From contig CALRGJ010000008.1 in assembly GCA_943357285.1 (NCBI GenBank), positions 1 through 54,643 of the forward strand: a stretch of 54,643 nt of DNA, given 5' to 3'. Positions within the stretch are counted from its first letter, which is position 1, and the number at the start of each line of letters is the position of its first letter. The position numbers and the translations under genes are program-made. The DNA comes from Candidatus Peribacteria bacterium. Its GTDB lineage: Bacteria; Patescibacteriota; Gracilibacteria; UBA1369; LOWO2-01-FULL-3. Of the stretch, positions 43,205 to 52,937 are shown one piece after another. The notes under the pieces were generated by a model. The model was not told the origin of the DNA, did not search any database, and saw only the letters and a program-made list of their open reading frames with translations.

Positions 43205-43393
43205 TTAAGCTCTGGTAATGATTAAGTTAAAGAGGTAGCTGAAGCCATAATCTACTACTGCTAGAGTCACTGCCATAACAACGCAGAATACCAATACGAT
43301 TATAGTTAATTTTACTGCCTGATTTTTAGTAGGCCACACAACCTTGGTCAATTCTTCAAAACTTGTTCTGATGTAGTTAGTTATTGCGTTCAT
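43205..43393 (-). CDS. secE: Preprotein translocase subunit SecE
   Basis: Single-span clamp of the SecYEG channel. The 62-aa protein has the amphipathic EELTKVVWPTKNQAVK helix followed by one membrane helix (about 28-55), the minimal bacterial form. It is first in secE-nusG-unknown-rplK-rplA. Confidence 0.96.
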   Translation of the reverse strand: MNAITNYIRTSFEELTKVVWPTKNQAVKLTIIVLVFCVVMAVTLAVVDYGFSYLFNLIITRA

Positions 43394-43442
43394 TTGGGAT
43401 AAATTAATGTAAACCTAAAAAGCCTTTGCGCTTCTGTTGAGA

Positions 43443-43472
43443 AATATAGCACCTGCACCTCCGACAATGCAA
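43443..43472 (-). promoter_or_regulatory. secE-nusG promoter
   Basis: TTGCAT (43472-43467), an 18-base spacer and TATATT (43448-43443), about 50 bases before the secE ATG. Confidence 0.6.
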
Positions 43473-43481
43473 GCTATTTTC

Positions 43482-43510
43482 TTGAGAAAAAACCTGAAAT
43501 ATGGTAGTAT
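43482..43510 (+). promoter_or_regulatory. Promoter of the pilin-PKD locus
   Basis: TTGAGA (43482-43487), a 17-base spacer and TAGTAT (43505-43510), 19 bases before the ATG at 43530. It is divergent from the secE promoter. Confidence 0.7.
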
Positions 43511-43529
43511 ATATGGATTAATTAATTCA

Positions 43530-44516
43530 ATGAAACACACAAAAACAAAAAAACTTGCCAAACTCGTTCTTGAGTTTTTAGTAGTTATGGGGCTCATTAG
43601 TATTTCCCTCCATTTAAGCGCCTTTGCGGCTGGTTCATTCCTGCCTGATAATAGTGAGGCGGTGAAGGTCTATACCAGTGGGCAAATTCCTGGTGCCGAA
43701 GCCAATCTCTCTGGAGATGACGGTTTTGCTATCTTGAAAAAAGCCGTGCTTGGTGGTCTTCAATACGTAAAAATTCTCACTGTTGTTGTGGGAATTCTTT
43801 TTATAACAATTATGGGTTACACGCTAGTTACCAATGGTGGTAACGAAGAGGATGTGACTAAGGCAAAAAAGGGTATGATTTTTACGATCGTAGCCTTTGT
43901 TATGATAAGTATGTCTCAAAACATCGCCAAGATTTTTGATATGTCCGATGGCTCGCTTCTTGGAAGCCCTCAGGAGATTCTCAATAGAGTGCACATCTTC
44001 GATAAGCAAACCGAAATTTTCGTTACTTTTGTTAAGTATGTAATCGGCACATATGCTGTTGTTCAGATCGTAAGGCATGGGGCCAAAATGGTTACCGCCG
44101 GTGCCAATGAAGAAGAAATGGGTAAGAGAAAAAAGGCTATTTTGTTTAACCTTGCGGGCCTTCTACTTATATATTTAGGAGATATCGCAATAAATAAGGT
44201 ATTCTATAAAGTAGACAAAAGCGTTTACTCAGGAATTACCGGAGTTCATCCATATGCAGATGCTAAAGAGGGTGTTTCTCAGCTTGTGGGTATTACGAAT
44301 TTAGTTGTTACTTTTGTCGGTCCAGTAGGAGTCTTAATGTTGATAGTTGGAGCTGTTATGTATGCTACTGCGGGGGGACAAGACGAGCAAATGCAAAAGG
44401 CTAAGAGGATCTTGATTACAGCCGGTGTAGGACTACTAATCATCTTTGGAGCTTTTGCTGTTGTTAGCACAGTTCTTGCAGGAAAATTGCAAGGTATGGG
44501 ATCAATAACTCAATAA
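43530..44516 (+). CDS. Triple T4SS-pilin-module membrane protein A
   Basis: I start at Met 43530 (MKHTKTKK), followed by a signal/anchor helix. The mature part contains three copies of a module made of hydrophobic helix, polar turn with G/A-G-x-(E/D)E-x3-K-A/R-K-K, and a second hydrophobic helix. The turns are GGNEEDVTKAKK (about 102-113), AGANEEEMGKRKK (about 190-202) and GGQDEQMQKAKR (about 281-292). Single-module proteins of this kind are the VirB2/TrbC-like T4SS pilins of Patescibacteria. A three-module fusion of 328 aa suggests a membrane oligomer or a pre-linked pilin array. It is the first gene of the locus and ends one base before the next start. Confidence 0.8.
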   Translation: MKHTKTKKLAKLVLEFLVVMGLISISLHLSAFAAGSFLPDNSEAVKVYTSGQIPGAEANLSGDDGFAILKKAVLGGLQYVKILTVVVGILFITIMGYTLVTNGGNEEDVTKAKKGMIFTIVAFVMISMSQNIAKIFDMSDGSLLGSPQEILNRVHIFDKQTEIFVTFVKYVIGTYAVVQIVRHGAKMVTAGANEEEMGKRKKAILFNLAGLLLIYLGDIAINKVFYKVDKSVYSGITGVHPYADAKEGVSQLVGITNLVVTFVGPVGVLMLIVGAVMYATAGGQDEQMQKAKRILITAGVGLLIIFGAFAVVSTVLAGKLQGMGSITQ

Positions 44517-44517
44517 T

Positions 44518-45531
44518 GTGAAAAATTTTATCAAAAAATTAGTTTTATGCCTTATGTTTGTTAATCTTGGGTTAACTATAAACATGGCGATCGCGAATGC
44601 AGCACCAACCGCTCCGACTAGTAGTGAATTACTTGCGCCATTAAAATACCTAGAAAAAATTGGCACGGACACCAAACTTCCGAACTACGTTGATACCGGT
44701 ATTCATCCTGACGCAGCCGCTGAAACAAAATCCGGAGTAGCTACTGTTACGAGTCCTATTTATTTTGCTATCGATCTTTTTAGATATCTGATTAGTACGA
44801 TTGCTTTCATCTACATCATTATTTACGCAGTCAAGCTTATCTCTACCAGTAACGAAGAAGATGCAGGTAAGGTAAAGGATGGGCTTATTATGGCGATATT
44901 GGGATTCCTCATTATTCAATTGGCCGATATTGCTGTGAAAAAAGCATTTTTTGGAGAACAGGGCGAAGCCTTTCAGGACGTTGCCACTACAAAACTTTAT
45001 GCTGCCGAAACGGTTAATCAAATTCGCGGAATTGTTGGCTTTTTCGAATATTTTCTGGGAGCAGTTGCCGTGCTTGTGCTTATCGTTAGAGGGTTCACTC
45101 TTATCACCAGTGCCGGCAACGAAGAAGATATTGGTAAGGCAAAAAAACAAGTTCTCTACGCAATGGCCGGTTTAATAGTAGTTGGTCTATCCGAAGTTGT
45201 GGTAAGGGGAGTGATTTTCCCTGCAAACGGTAGTCAATTGCCGAGTACTCAAATGGGTATGCAGATTTTATTTAACATCACGAACTTCTTGGTTGGTTTC
45301 GTTGCCATCGCTTCGTTTGTAATGCTTTTCTACGGTGGATATAGTTATGTTGTATCAGGAGGAAATGAAGAAGTTAAAGACAAAGTTAAGAAAATTATTA
45401 TGGGTGCGGTGATTTCCCTGATTCTTTCAATGGGAGCCTATGCCGCAGTGAATACTTTTATAAAATTTGATAACCCGGAAAACGCCTCTAGTACGACCAC
45501 TCCTCCCACTTCTACTACAAATGTTCCCTAA
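44518..45531 (+). CDS. Triple T4SS-pilin-module membrane protein B
   Basis: A GTG start follows the previous stop by one base. The 337-aa protein has an N-terminal signal/anchor helix and three helix-turn-helix modules with turns TSNEEDAGKVKDG (about 107), SAGNEEDIGKAKK (about 198) and SGGNEEVKDKVKK (about 280), each followed by a hydrophobic helix ending in a short amphipathic tail (IADIAVKKAFF type). A Ser/Thr/Pro-rich tail closes it. The layout is the same as protein A but the sequences differ, so the pair may form a hetero-oligomer. Confidence 0.8.
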   Translation: MKNFIKKLVLCLMFVNLGLTINMAIANAAPTAPTSSELLAPLKYLEKIGTDTKLPNYVDTGIHPDAAAETKSGVATVTSPIYFAIDLFRYLISTIAFIYIIIYAVKLISTSNEEDAGKVKDGLIMAILGFLIIQLADIAVKKAFFGEQGEAFQDVATTKLYAAETVNQIRGIVGFFEYFLGAVAVLVLIVRGFTLITSAGNEEDIGKAKKQVLYAMAGLIVVGLSEVVVRGVIFPANGSQLPSTQMGMQILFNITNFLVGFVAIASFVMLFYGGYSYVVSGGNEEVKDKVKKIIMGAVISLILSMGAYAAVNTFIKFDNPENASSTTTPPTSTTNVP

Positions 45532-45545
45532 AACATTTAAAGGCA

Positions 45546-45574
45546 TTGCCAGAACGACAGATAACCCATATAAT
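45546..45574 (+). promoter_or_regulatory. Internal promoter before the 1652-aa gene
   Basis: TTGCCA (45546-45551), a 17-base spacer and TATAAT (45569-45574), ending 11 bases before the ATG. Confidence 0.75.
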
Positions 45575-45585
45575 CTCCGCGAAAC

Positions 45586-48500
45586 ATGTCGTTCGTACTT
45601 TTGAAAAAATTCCTCAAAAAGTCCATCATAGTCTCATTTTTTACCACCCTTCTGTTGGTAATTTTGTTGCCTATGGCTCAAGCCTTCGATTTTTCTAGCG
45701 GAGGTGATTGGGGTAAGCTTTTTAGTGCAGGTGATCAGAATGCAATTTCATTTACCCAGTATAGTGGGCAATTGGCTCAGTTGAGTAATGAAGGTTATGA
45801 CCCAGCACTTACTTCTTCCTCTGACCTTAAAGAATTCGTTATTAAGGTTGTAAATTTTGCTCTTGGCTTTCTTGGGTTGATCGCCGTTTTGATTGTGATT
45901 TATGGAGGTGTCCTATATGTGACGGCCGCCGGAGAAGATGAGAAAGTTGGAAAAGGAAAAAAAGCCATTGGCTACGCAGCAATAGGATTGCTTATAGTTA
46001 TGGGCTCTTATGCTTTTGTTAACACTATTATAAAAGGAGGAACCGGCGGTGCAGATCAAGGGAATGGTGCCACTGCTATTACCGCAACTTCAGGGTTTAA
46101 TGCTTCCGCCGAACAAGTCCGCGCACTCGCTGCTCAGATTTATAGCGGATATTCTTTCTTGGCTGAAAGTACTAACGAATTGCAGAATATTAAGAATGAT
46201 ATTAGCAAGGACTCAATTGCTCCGAATAATTTTCCAAGCAAAAATTCTATTTTAACTTTCTTGGGTAGCGTTGGTAGCAAGTTAAACACAATGAAGTCTA
46301 AGCTTCCTAGTTTTTCTGTTGCCGAAGCGAGTATTAATAAGGCCTTGAGAGAACTAGATCAAGATATTGATAAAATTAATAACGTTGGGTCTGAAAAATA
46401 CATGACTTTGGATTCCAGCGGTAAGCCGATTTACTGTGATGTTCAGAAAGAGAGAGCTTTCTTGCAGGGAGTGCAGGCATACTCTGATCAGCAAATTTGT
46501 TCTAATGACGATGTGTTGGGAGCCGGCAACGAAAGTGATATTAATTATGACCATTATTATGCAGAAGGTTTGCATGAATCATGGACTGCAATTTATGCTA
46601 AGTATCACGATCCTAAGGAAGATGATTCTAATTTCTACAACGGAATTATTACCAAGATTTCTGCTTCATATCACGATGACATGCACAGAATTCTTCTTGA
46701 GCTTAGGGATATTTATAGTAATTATTCAAACATCAGTGCGATAGGTGGTGAGGGTAGTGTGGCGGCAGGAGCTTACAAGTTGATGATGAGTGATACTAAT
46801 GGTTATGGATATGCATTCAACCCTCCGGGCTCTGCGGAGGTTACCGATCAGAACGGTGGATTCCTTCATGACGTTGATGCTTGGAGTATCAAATCTGAAA
46901 TTGATAAGACTGGGTCCCTGATGGTTTCCGGTCTCAAGCAACAGGCGATTCTTTACACTGAATTAAAAAAATTAAAATTTGTACAAGCCCGTCTTACGGC
47001 TGATACTATTGAAGGTTCTGCTCCTTTGACTGTTACTTATAATGCCCTTGCTACTGTTGATCCTTCTGGAGGTAGCGTACAGGGTGACAACATTGTTTGG
47101 GATCTAGCCGGTACTCAAACAGTTTCCAATCTAACAAGTGGCAACTACAATACGAAGACGGCTACTTTGATAGGAACCAATATGCTTTCTCCTGTTGATA
47201 ATTCTGTTGATTGTACATTTGCTCCGGCTGGAAAAGACGCTACGGATTTTATTGGAGCAACTTCTAAGAGATGCGTTTACAATAAACCCGGTACCTACAC
47301 AGCGGCAGTAAAAATCAATTCCAATGATCCTACTAAATTTGCTCCTGGAATTAGCATTTTGACTATTAAAGTTAGACCACCAACTACTAAGATTGAGTTA
47401 ACTGTTCAGGCCAGCGGCGAGCAAGAAGCTCACACCGTAATGCATTATGAAAACGATGTGCTCCTTGATGATTTAAGAACTGTACAAGTTACAGCTACCG
47501 ATGCGAAAAATGGCATTACTTTTGATGCCACTAAGACTCAGGACGTAAAACAATATAAGTGGGATTTTGGTGATGGTAAAACAAGCGAATTTAGTAGTTC
47601 CGGAAAAATCACTCATAATTATAAAGAGCCTGGAAAATATCAGATAAGATTGGAGGTTCTAAGTATTTTGGATGTAAAAGACAGTAAGATTTTTACTCTG
47701 GAAATTTCTTCCATTGCGGCTAAGCTCAAGGTTAATCCTTCCAGTGGTAGCAATATTAATGACACCGTCCTTTTTGACGCTAGTGCTTCAAAATCAGATC
47801 TTGGAAAAATTACCAATTTCAAATGGACTATTTCTCCAAGTGCTGGTCAGGCTATACCTCAGTCACTGCAGGATCAGATTAGTAAAGATTATCCATTTAC
47901 TGACGAGGGAGCTGCCTTGAAGACTCTCACTCACGCTTTCAAGTATCCACTTAATTATGACATTACTGTTGAGGTGAAAGACGATGCAAATAATAGCGCT
48001 AAGGCCTTTATTCAAAATTTCCGTGTTCGTTCTCAGCCACCAGTTGCTCAGTTCGATTTCAAGGCTCAGGACAAAACTCAACCAGGTACATTCTATTTTG
48101 ATGGTACGAAGAGTTATGATCCGGATGGTACCAAGGATTTTACATTCTCTTGGTCTGTAAATTCTAATTGCGACTCTACGACATGTAAGCTTATTGATAA
48201 ACCTGGTAATACTTTTATCAGCAAGTCTCCAATTATAAAATTCAAAAAACCTGGATCTTATGCCGTGACACTTAAAGTAATTGATCCAATTAACCCAAAG
48301 GAGTCGACGGAATTATCAAAGACTATAAAAGTAGAAAACGTTCTCGATATCGCTTGGGATCCTGATCAACAGGCGACGGCAGTAATAGATGACAGTGGCC
48401 AGGCTGAAATTAGATTTGAATTGGTTAGTGATACTGCAAAAACTTATGAAATAAATTTTGGCGACGGTGAAACTAGTAACGGAGATTTTGGCGATAAAAT

Positions 48501-50544
48501 TACTCACGTCTATACAAAGGCTGGTAAGTATGTGGCCAAAGTTACTGTTTATGATGAAAGTGATAAAGAGAATGTAATAGATAAGAAAATATTTATTAGT
48601 GGCGGTGATCAACCAATAGCTAAGGCTAGATTTTTTATTAATAGCGAAGAGGTTCAAGATTTATACGAGCCTATAAAAGTTAGTAAGCAGGACGTTCTTA
48701 CTTTTGATGCACTGGATTCAAAGAATGCTGATGGTAGTACGAAAAATTTGAAGTATAGCTGGGATTTTGGTGACGAAAAGAACAGTTCCAAAATGAAAGC
48801 GACCCACACTTATAGAGAACTAAGTCCTAAGGATCCGGGTTATTTCAAAGTGAAATTAAGTGTATATGATAGTAAAGATACTGAGAAAATGGCTTCTGAT
48901 GAATTCCAAGTTGAGGTTGTTAATATGCCACCTTCATTTTCTTCTATTTCTGCTGTGCCTCAGCCAGTAAATAATACGCTTGTAACTCCTGTTTCCGCCA
49001 TTATGAAAGTATATGGCGCAAACGATCCCGATGGCCAAATAGTAAAATACAAATGGTGGTATTTTGATGTTAAAAATCCGGATCAACAATTCGGCGTTCA
49101 AATTACTAATTCCCCAACTTCAAAAATAACAATTGGTACTCGCGGAAAAGAAGGTGATGAAATTACTTATGGTTTTGGTTTAGAGGTTACTGATTCAGAC
49201 GGACTTACTTATTCAAATGAAGAAGCAATTCAGCAAGGCCAAGTAGCTAAGCTTGATGTTGTGAATGGTTCCAATGCTCTTCCTAGCGCAAAATTCAGTG
49301 TAAACAGCACATCCGTATTTGCAGGAGACAAAGTTACATTCACAAGCAGCTCAACTGATCCAGACGGAAAGATTGCTCAATATATTTGGGATTTTGATGG
49401 TGATGGTTTCTTTAACGACGATCCGACAGAAAAGAGTTCAGTTGAGAATGTTTACACAAAAATAAATAAGGTTGGCTACGATGTGCGCCTTAAAGTTGTT
49501 GACGATAAAGGTGGTGAATCAATTTCTGAACCAATCAAGGTACACGTAGATTCTTTGGCCAAACCTCCTACTGCCGGGTTTACATTTACTTCAGTTCCGG
49601 GCAGCGATGGTTTGAAAATTAAATTTACTAATACTTCTGTTGCTGATACCAAAGCAGGTGCTGAAATTCTTAGTTATCAGTGGGATTATGATGCTGATTC
49701 CTTATTGACTACTGCGGATAGTAGCGGAGATGGAAAAAAAGATAATGATATTGATTCTCAAGCCAAAGACCCTGAGCGTCTATATGGAGAAAAGGGAAAT
49801 TATAAAGTGAAATTGACCGTAACCGACAGTCAGGGAAACAAAGATGACGTTACTACTGCTATTAGAATTCCAATGGCAAATCCTCCTCAAGTTTCTTTTA
49901 CATCTACAAATAAAGGTGGGCAAGTTGTTTTCACTAATACTTCAAAAGGTGACGTAGCAAGCGGTAGCATTATCACGAAAAATATTTGGGATTTTGATCT
50001 AGCCACAGATTCAGACGGAGACGGAAAAAAAGATAACGACAATGATTCTGCATTAAAAGATCCAACTTTTGCTTACCCAAAACAAGGAACTTATAAAGTA
50101 AAATTAACGGTAATAGATAACCAAGGGGGAGTGAGTTCTGTGGTGAATGATGTGTCCTTCTCGGCCGATGCTCTTCAGCCTGCAGGCACTCAGCCCGCAG
50201 TTAAGGACGGTGCAGCTGCTAGCGGAGTATTAAAGGCTATCCTAGTTAGTGATCCAGCGCCAACACTAGATGGAGCTGTTTATCTAATTGGAAAGAGTGG
50301 TACTGTTAAATTTGATTTTTCTAAATCTGTGGGAGCTGTTCAGTATTACATCATTGATAAAAATATTTATTTTGACACCGATGGAGATGGAGATAAGACC
50401 AATGATCAAGATTTCAAGACCAGCTTACCGGGTACTTGGTCAACTAATTTTGATAAATCTTGGGGACAAATTGTAGTAAAATTAACAGTAACCGATATTT
50501 ACGGAAATAAAAGCTTCGCAAATCAGGAAATTAAATTTCAATAA
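45586..50544 (+). CDS. Giant surface protein: one T4SS-pilin module plus PKD/Ig stalk
   Basis: The 1652-aa protein starts with a signal helix (about 12-34, MAQAF). One pilin-like module follows (about 85-150) with turn AAGEDEKVGKGKK (about 114-126) between two hydrophobic helices. A helical, mostly soluble part spans about 165-460. A run of PKD/Ig-like domains then reaches the C-terminus, with the words WDFGDGKTSEF, INFGDGETSN, WDFGDEKNSS, WDFDGDGFF, WDYDADSL and WDFDLATDS. Two late domains carry DSDGDGKKDNDNDS-type acidic loops that probably bind calcium. The pilin module would hold it in the assembly or membrane while the stalk extends outward. It has its own promoter. Confidence 0.82.
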   Translation: MSFVLLKKFLKKSIIVSFFTTLLLVILLPMAQAFDFSSGGDWGKLFSAGDQNAISFTQYSGQLAQLSNEGYDPALTSSSDLKEFVIKVVNFALGFLGLIAVLIVIYGGVLYVTAAGEDEKVGKGKKAIGYAAIGLLIVMGSYAFVNTIIKGGTGGADQGNGATAITATSGFNASAEQVRALAAQIYSGYSFLAESTNELQNIKNDISKDSIAPNNFPSKNSILTFLGSVGSKLNTMKSKLPSFSVAEASINKALRELDQDIDKINNVGSEKYMTLDSSGKPIYCDVQKERAFLQGVQAYSDQQICSNDDVLGAGNESDINYDHYYAEGLHESWTAIYAKYHDPKEDDSNFYNGIITKISASYHDDMHRILLELRDIYSNYSNISAIGGEGSVAAGAYKLMMSDTNGYGYAFNPPGSAEVTDQNGGFLHDVDAWSIKSEIDKTGSLMVSGLKQQAILYTELKKLKFVQARLTADTIEGSAPLTVTYNALATVDPSGGSVQGDNIVWDLAGTQTVSNLTSGNYNTKTATLIGTNMLSPVDNSVDCTFAPAGKDATDFIGATSKRCVYNKPGTYTAAVKINSNDPTKFAPGISILTIKVRPPTTKIELTVQASGEQEAHTVMHYENDVLLDDLRTVQVTATDAKNGITFDATKTQDVKQYKWDFGDGKTSEFSSSGKITHNYKEPGKYQIRLEVLSILDVKDSKIFTLEISSIAAKLKVNPSSGSNINDTVLFDASASKSDLGKITNFKWTISPSAGQAIPQSLQDQISKDYPFTDEGAALKTLTHAFKYPLNYDITVEVKDDANNSAKAFIQNFRVRSQPPVAQFDFKAQDKTQPGTFYFDGTKSYDPDGTKDFTFSWSVNSNCDSTTCKLIDKPGNTFISKSPIIKFKKPGSYAVTLKVIDPINPKESTELSKTIKVENVLDIAWDPDQQATAVIDDSGQAEIRFELVSDTAKTYEINFGDGETSNGDFGDKITHVYTKAGKYVAKVTVYDESDKENVIDKKIFISGGDQPIAKARFFINSEEVQDLYEPIKVSKQDVLTFDALDSKNADGSTKNLKYSWDFGDEKNSSKMKATHTYRELSPKDPGYFKVKLSVYDSKDTEKMASDEFQVEVVNMPPSFSSISAVPQPVNNTLVTPVSAIMKVYGANDPDGQIVKYKWWYFDVKNPDQQFGVQITNSPTSKITIGTRGKEGDEITYGFGLEVTDSDGLTYSNEEAIQQGQVAKLDVVNGSNALPSAKFSVNSTSVFAGDKVTFTSSSTDPDGKIAQYIWDFDGDGFFNDDPTEKSSVENVYTKINKVGYDVRLKVVDDKGGESISEPIKVHVDSLAKPPTAGFTFTSVPGSDGLKIKFTNTSVADTKAGAEILSYQWDYDADSLLTTADSSGDGKKDNDIDSQAKDPERLYGEKGNYKVKLTVTDSQGNKDDVTTAIRIPMANPPQVSFTSTNKGGQVVFTNTSKGDVASGSIITKNIWDFDLATDSDGDGKKDNDNDSALKDPTFAYPKQGTYKVKLTVIDNQGGVSSVVNDVSFSADALQPAGTQPAVKDGAAASGVLKAILVSDPAPTLDGAVYLIGKSGTVKFDFSKSVGAVQYYIIDKNIYFDTDGDGDKTNDQDFKTSLPGTWSTNFDKSWGQIVVKLTVTDIYGNKSFANQEIKFQ

Positions 50545-50556
50545 ACCACTAATTAT

Positions 50557-52830
50557 ATGGCAGAAACAAATCCAAGCGACCCAAAAAAGATTCAGGACTT
50601 TGAGACAGAAGAATCCGCCCCAACAATTAAGCGCTACACAAACGATATAAAACCGAATTCAACCCCACCGGCGCCAGCAGTGCAGCCAGCAAAAGTAGAT
50701 CCGACAGGACCTGCGCCAATTGCTCAAGCTCCCGTGCCACCGGCAACTCCTATTGTTAAACCAATTACACCTGTAACAAAAACCGTTCCAGTCCCGCCTG
50801 ACCCAGCTGCAAAGAAGAAAGCTATTCTCGGATGTCTCGGAGGTTTTGGGGGCCTAATGTTGATTTTTTTAATCTTGTCATTTGTCTTCTTGGCTCAGAC
50901 TGGAAATGGTACTAGCCCAATCGCAAAACTTCTCGGCATCAATGAAGGAGTGTTTATTAATGGACTAATTACTTTTGTTCATATTATTTTCATTCTTGTC
51001 TCACTCGTTGCTTTCGTCTTTACCATGGTCGGTCTTTTCAAGGCTAGCATGGTTAGAAGTGATGATAAGGATGGCAGAAAGGCAGCTCTACGTACAAGCC
51101 TTATCTCTGGAGTTTTATTATTCTTTATTTTAATCGTTTGGGGATTTACTTATGTTTACCTCGATTCAAAAAGAGTACAACTTGCACCTGAATACAGCGA
51201 ACAAGTCGTAACAACTCCACAGGAAACACTTGGACTTACAGCACCTATAGAAATTAAATTTGATGCCAGCAACGTACCTGTTGATAGAAATCGTTACCAG
51301 GTTGTTTCTCACGATTGGGATTTCGGAGACAAGTCCACAGGAACAGGACAAATTACTTCTCACATTTATAAAGAGAAGGGAACCTATGATGCAAAATTAT
51401 TATTAACAGTAAAAGAAAAAAGTACCGGAAAACTTTCTACTGGTGGAGAATATCACACAACAATTTCAATTGAGAATTTGGAACTTTCAGCAATTTTTAC
51501 AGTTGATAATCAGTCTGGAGAAGCTCCTTTGGAAGTGAATTTTGATGCTAGCTCTTCCGCTGATCCTGATGGAACAATTGAGAAATATGAGTGGGACTTT
51601 AGTGATGATGGACAATACAAAGACGGTAAAGGAAAAACCATCAAACACACTTTTGAAAAGATCGGAACTTATAAAGTTTCTCTTCGTGTCACTTCCACAA
51701 CAGGAAGATCAAATACTTCCGAAAAAGAAATCAGTGTAGTTGAATCAATTACGCCTCTAGCCGTAATAAAAGTTGTTGATGAACCGAAAGTATTTAGCTT
51801 GGGGCAAAGCTATGTTTTCAATGGTGACGACTCCAATTCTCCAAACGGAAAAATTTCTAAGTATGAATGGTTATTCAGTGATGCTGCAGGCAAACCTGAG
51901 ACTACAAAAACGGTTTCTCATATTTTTAAAACTGCTGGCACACATCAAGTAACTTTGAAAGTCACTGATGAAAAAGGCAAAGTTGGGGAGATCCAGAAAG
52001 TGATTACAATTGATGCTCCAAAAGGAGTGCCAAAGGCTAAAATTACTTCTAATCCATCCTTTGATTCCAAGACAGGTACTCTAACAGGAAAGGCACCATT
52101 CACTGTAGCCTTTGATTCTAAGGGCAGTACAGACAGCGACAACAACATAGTGGATTACCAATGGGATTTTAACGGTGATGCAAAATTTGATGCCTTCGGT
52201 CCAACTACAAGCTATATCTTTACAGAGGATGGTGAATTCAATGTTACATTAAATGTTATTGATTCTGACAAAAATATTGGTAGCGCTACAATGACGGTAA
52301 AAGTTGATCCACAAGGAATTATGCCAAGTCTAAAGGCAGATATTCTAGATGGAAATATTCCACTAAGTGTAAATTTTGATGCAAGTGCTTCTAGTTATAC
52401 AAAGGGTCAAATAAGCGGATATAAATGGGACTTTGGAGACGGCACGCCGGTAAAAATGGGGTCCGCTACTCTTACACACAAATACACTGCGATTGGCACT
52501 TTCACGGCTTCTGTAACAGTACTTGGTTCAGATAATAGTTCTGCTACGAAATCAGTAACTATCAACGTTCGTGAAATTCCATTAAGCGCTTGTTTTCTTT
52601 CAGTATTTGAAAAAGGTCCAGCACCTTTGAACACTAGTTTTGATCCTAGCTGTTCCACTGGTACAGCCACAAGTTACTCTTGGGATTTCGGAGACGGTAC
52701 AACTTCCACACAAGTCAAACCTAGTCATTCATTTGTGAAAGCTGGAATCTATAAAGTAACTTTAGAGTTATCTGATGCTCAAAATACTATTAGCAAATCA
52801 GAAGTAACAATAACTGTAACCGAAAAATAA
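50557..52830 (+). CDS. Pro-rich head, membrane helices and six PKD domains
   Basis: The 757-aa protein has no signal peptide. The first 85 residues are Pro/Ala/Lys-rich and likely cytoplasmic. Three hydrophobic helices follow (about 89-112, 130-157, 177-203). Six PKD-type domains then run to the end, with WDFGDKSTG, WDFSDDGQY, WLFSDAAGK, WDFNGDAKF, WDFGDGTPV and WDFGDGTTS, each closing with a YxVxLxVxD strand. The topology puts the PKD stalk outside and the Pro-rich tail inside, like a transmembrane linker. It starts 12 bases after the giant gene; its stop overlaps the next start. Confidence 0.85.
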   Translation: MAETNPSDPKKIQDFETEESAPTIKRYTNDIKPNSTPPAPAVQPAKVDPTGPAPIAQAPVPPATPIVKPITPVTKTVPVPPDPAAKKKAILGCLGGFGGLMLIFLILSFVFLAQTGNGTSPIAKLLGINEGVFINGLITFVHIIFILVSLVAFVFTMVGLFKASMVRSDDKDGRKAALRTSLISGVLLFFILIVWGFTYVYLDSKRVQLAPEYSEQVVTTPQETLGLTAPIEIKFDASNVPVDRNRYQVVSHDWDFGDKSTGTGQITSHIYKEKGTYDAKLLLTVKEKSTGKLSTGGEYHTTISIENLELSAIFTVDNQSGEAPLEVNFDASSSADPDGTIEKYEWDFSDDGQYKDGKGKTIKHTFEKIGTYKVSLRVTSTTGRSNTSEKEISVVESITPLAVIKVVDEPKVFSLGQSYVFNGDDSNSPNGKISKYEWLFSDAAGKPETTKTVSHIFKTAGTHQVTLKVTDEKGKVGEIQKVITIDAPKGVPKAKITSNPSFDSKTGTLTGKAPFTVAFDSKGSTDSDNNIVDYQWDFNGDAKFDAFGPTTSYIFTEDGEFNVTLNVIDSDKNIGSATMTVKVDPQGIMPSLKADILDGNIPLSVNFDASASSYTKGQISGYKWDFGDGTPVKMGSATLTHKYTAIGTFTASVTVLGSDNSSATKSVTINVREIPLSACFLSVFEKGPAPLNTSFDPSCSTGTATSYSWDFGDGTTSTQVKPSHSFVKAGIYKVTLELSDAQNTISKSEVTITVTEK

Positions 52831-52928
52831 TGTCTAAAAAATCCAATAAACTATTCGCTGTTCTAGCTTTAATTTCTCTTTTGGCAATTATAGCCGGAAT
52901 GATAGCACCTGTATTTCAAAACTTTTAA
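52830..52928 (+). CDS. 32-aa single-span membrane miniprotein
   Basis: The stop and start overlap as TAATG. The peptide has a basic start (SKKSNK), one hydrophobic helix (about 8-28) and a short polar end (QNF). The tight overlap with the previous gene, the nine-base gap to the next and the clean hydrophobic span support it as a real gene. It may be a small subunit or regulator of the membrane complex. Confidence 0.65.
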   Translation: MSKKSNKLFAVLALISLLAIIAGMIAPVFQNF

Positions 52929-52937
52929 TTTTAATAT

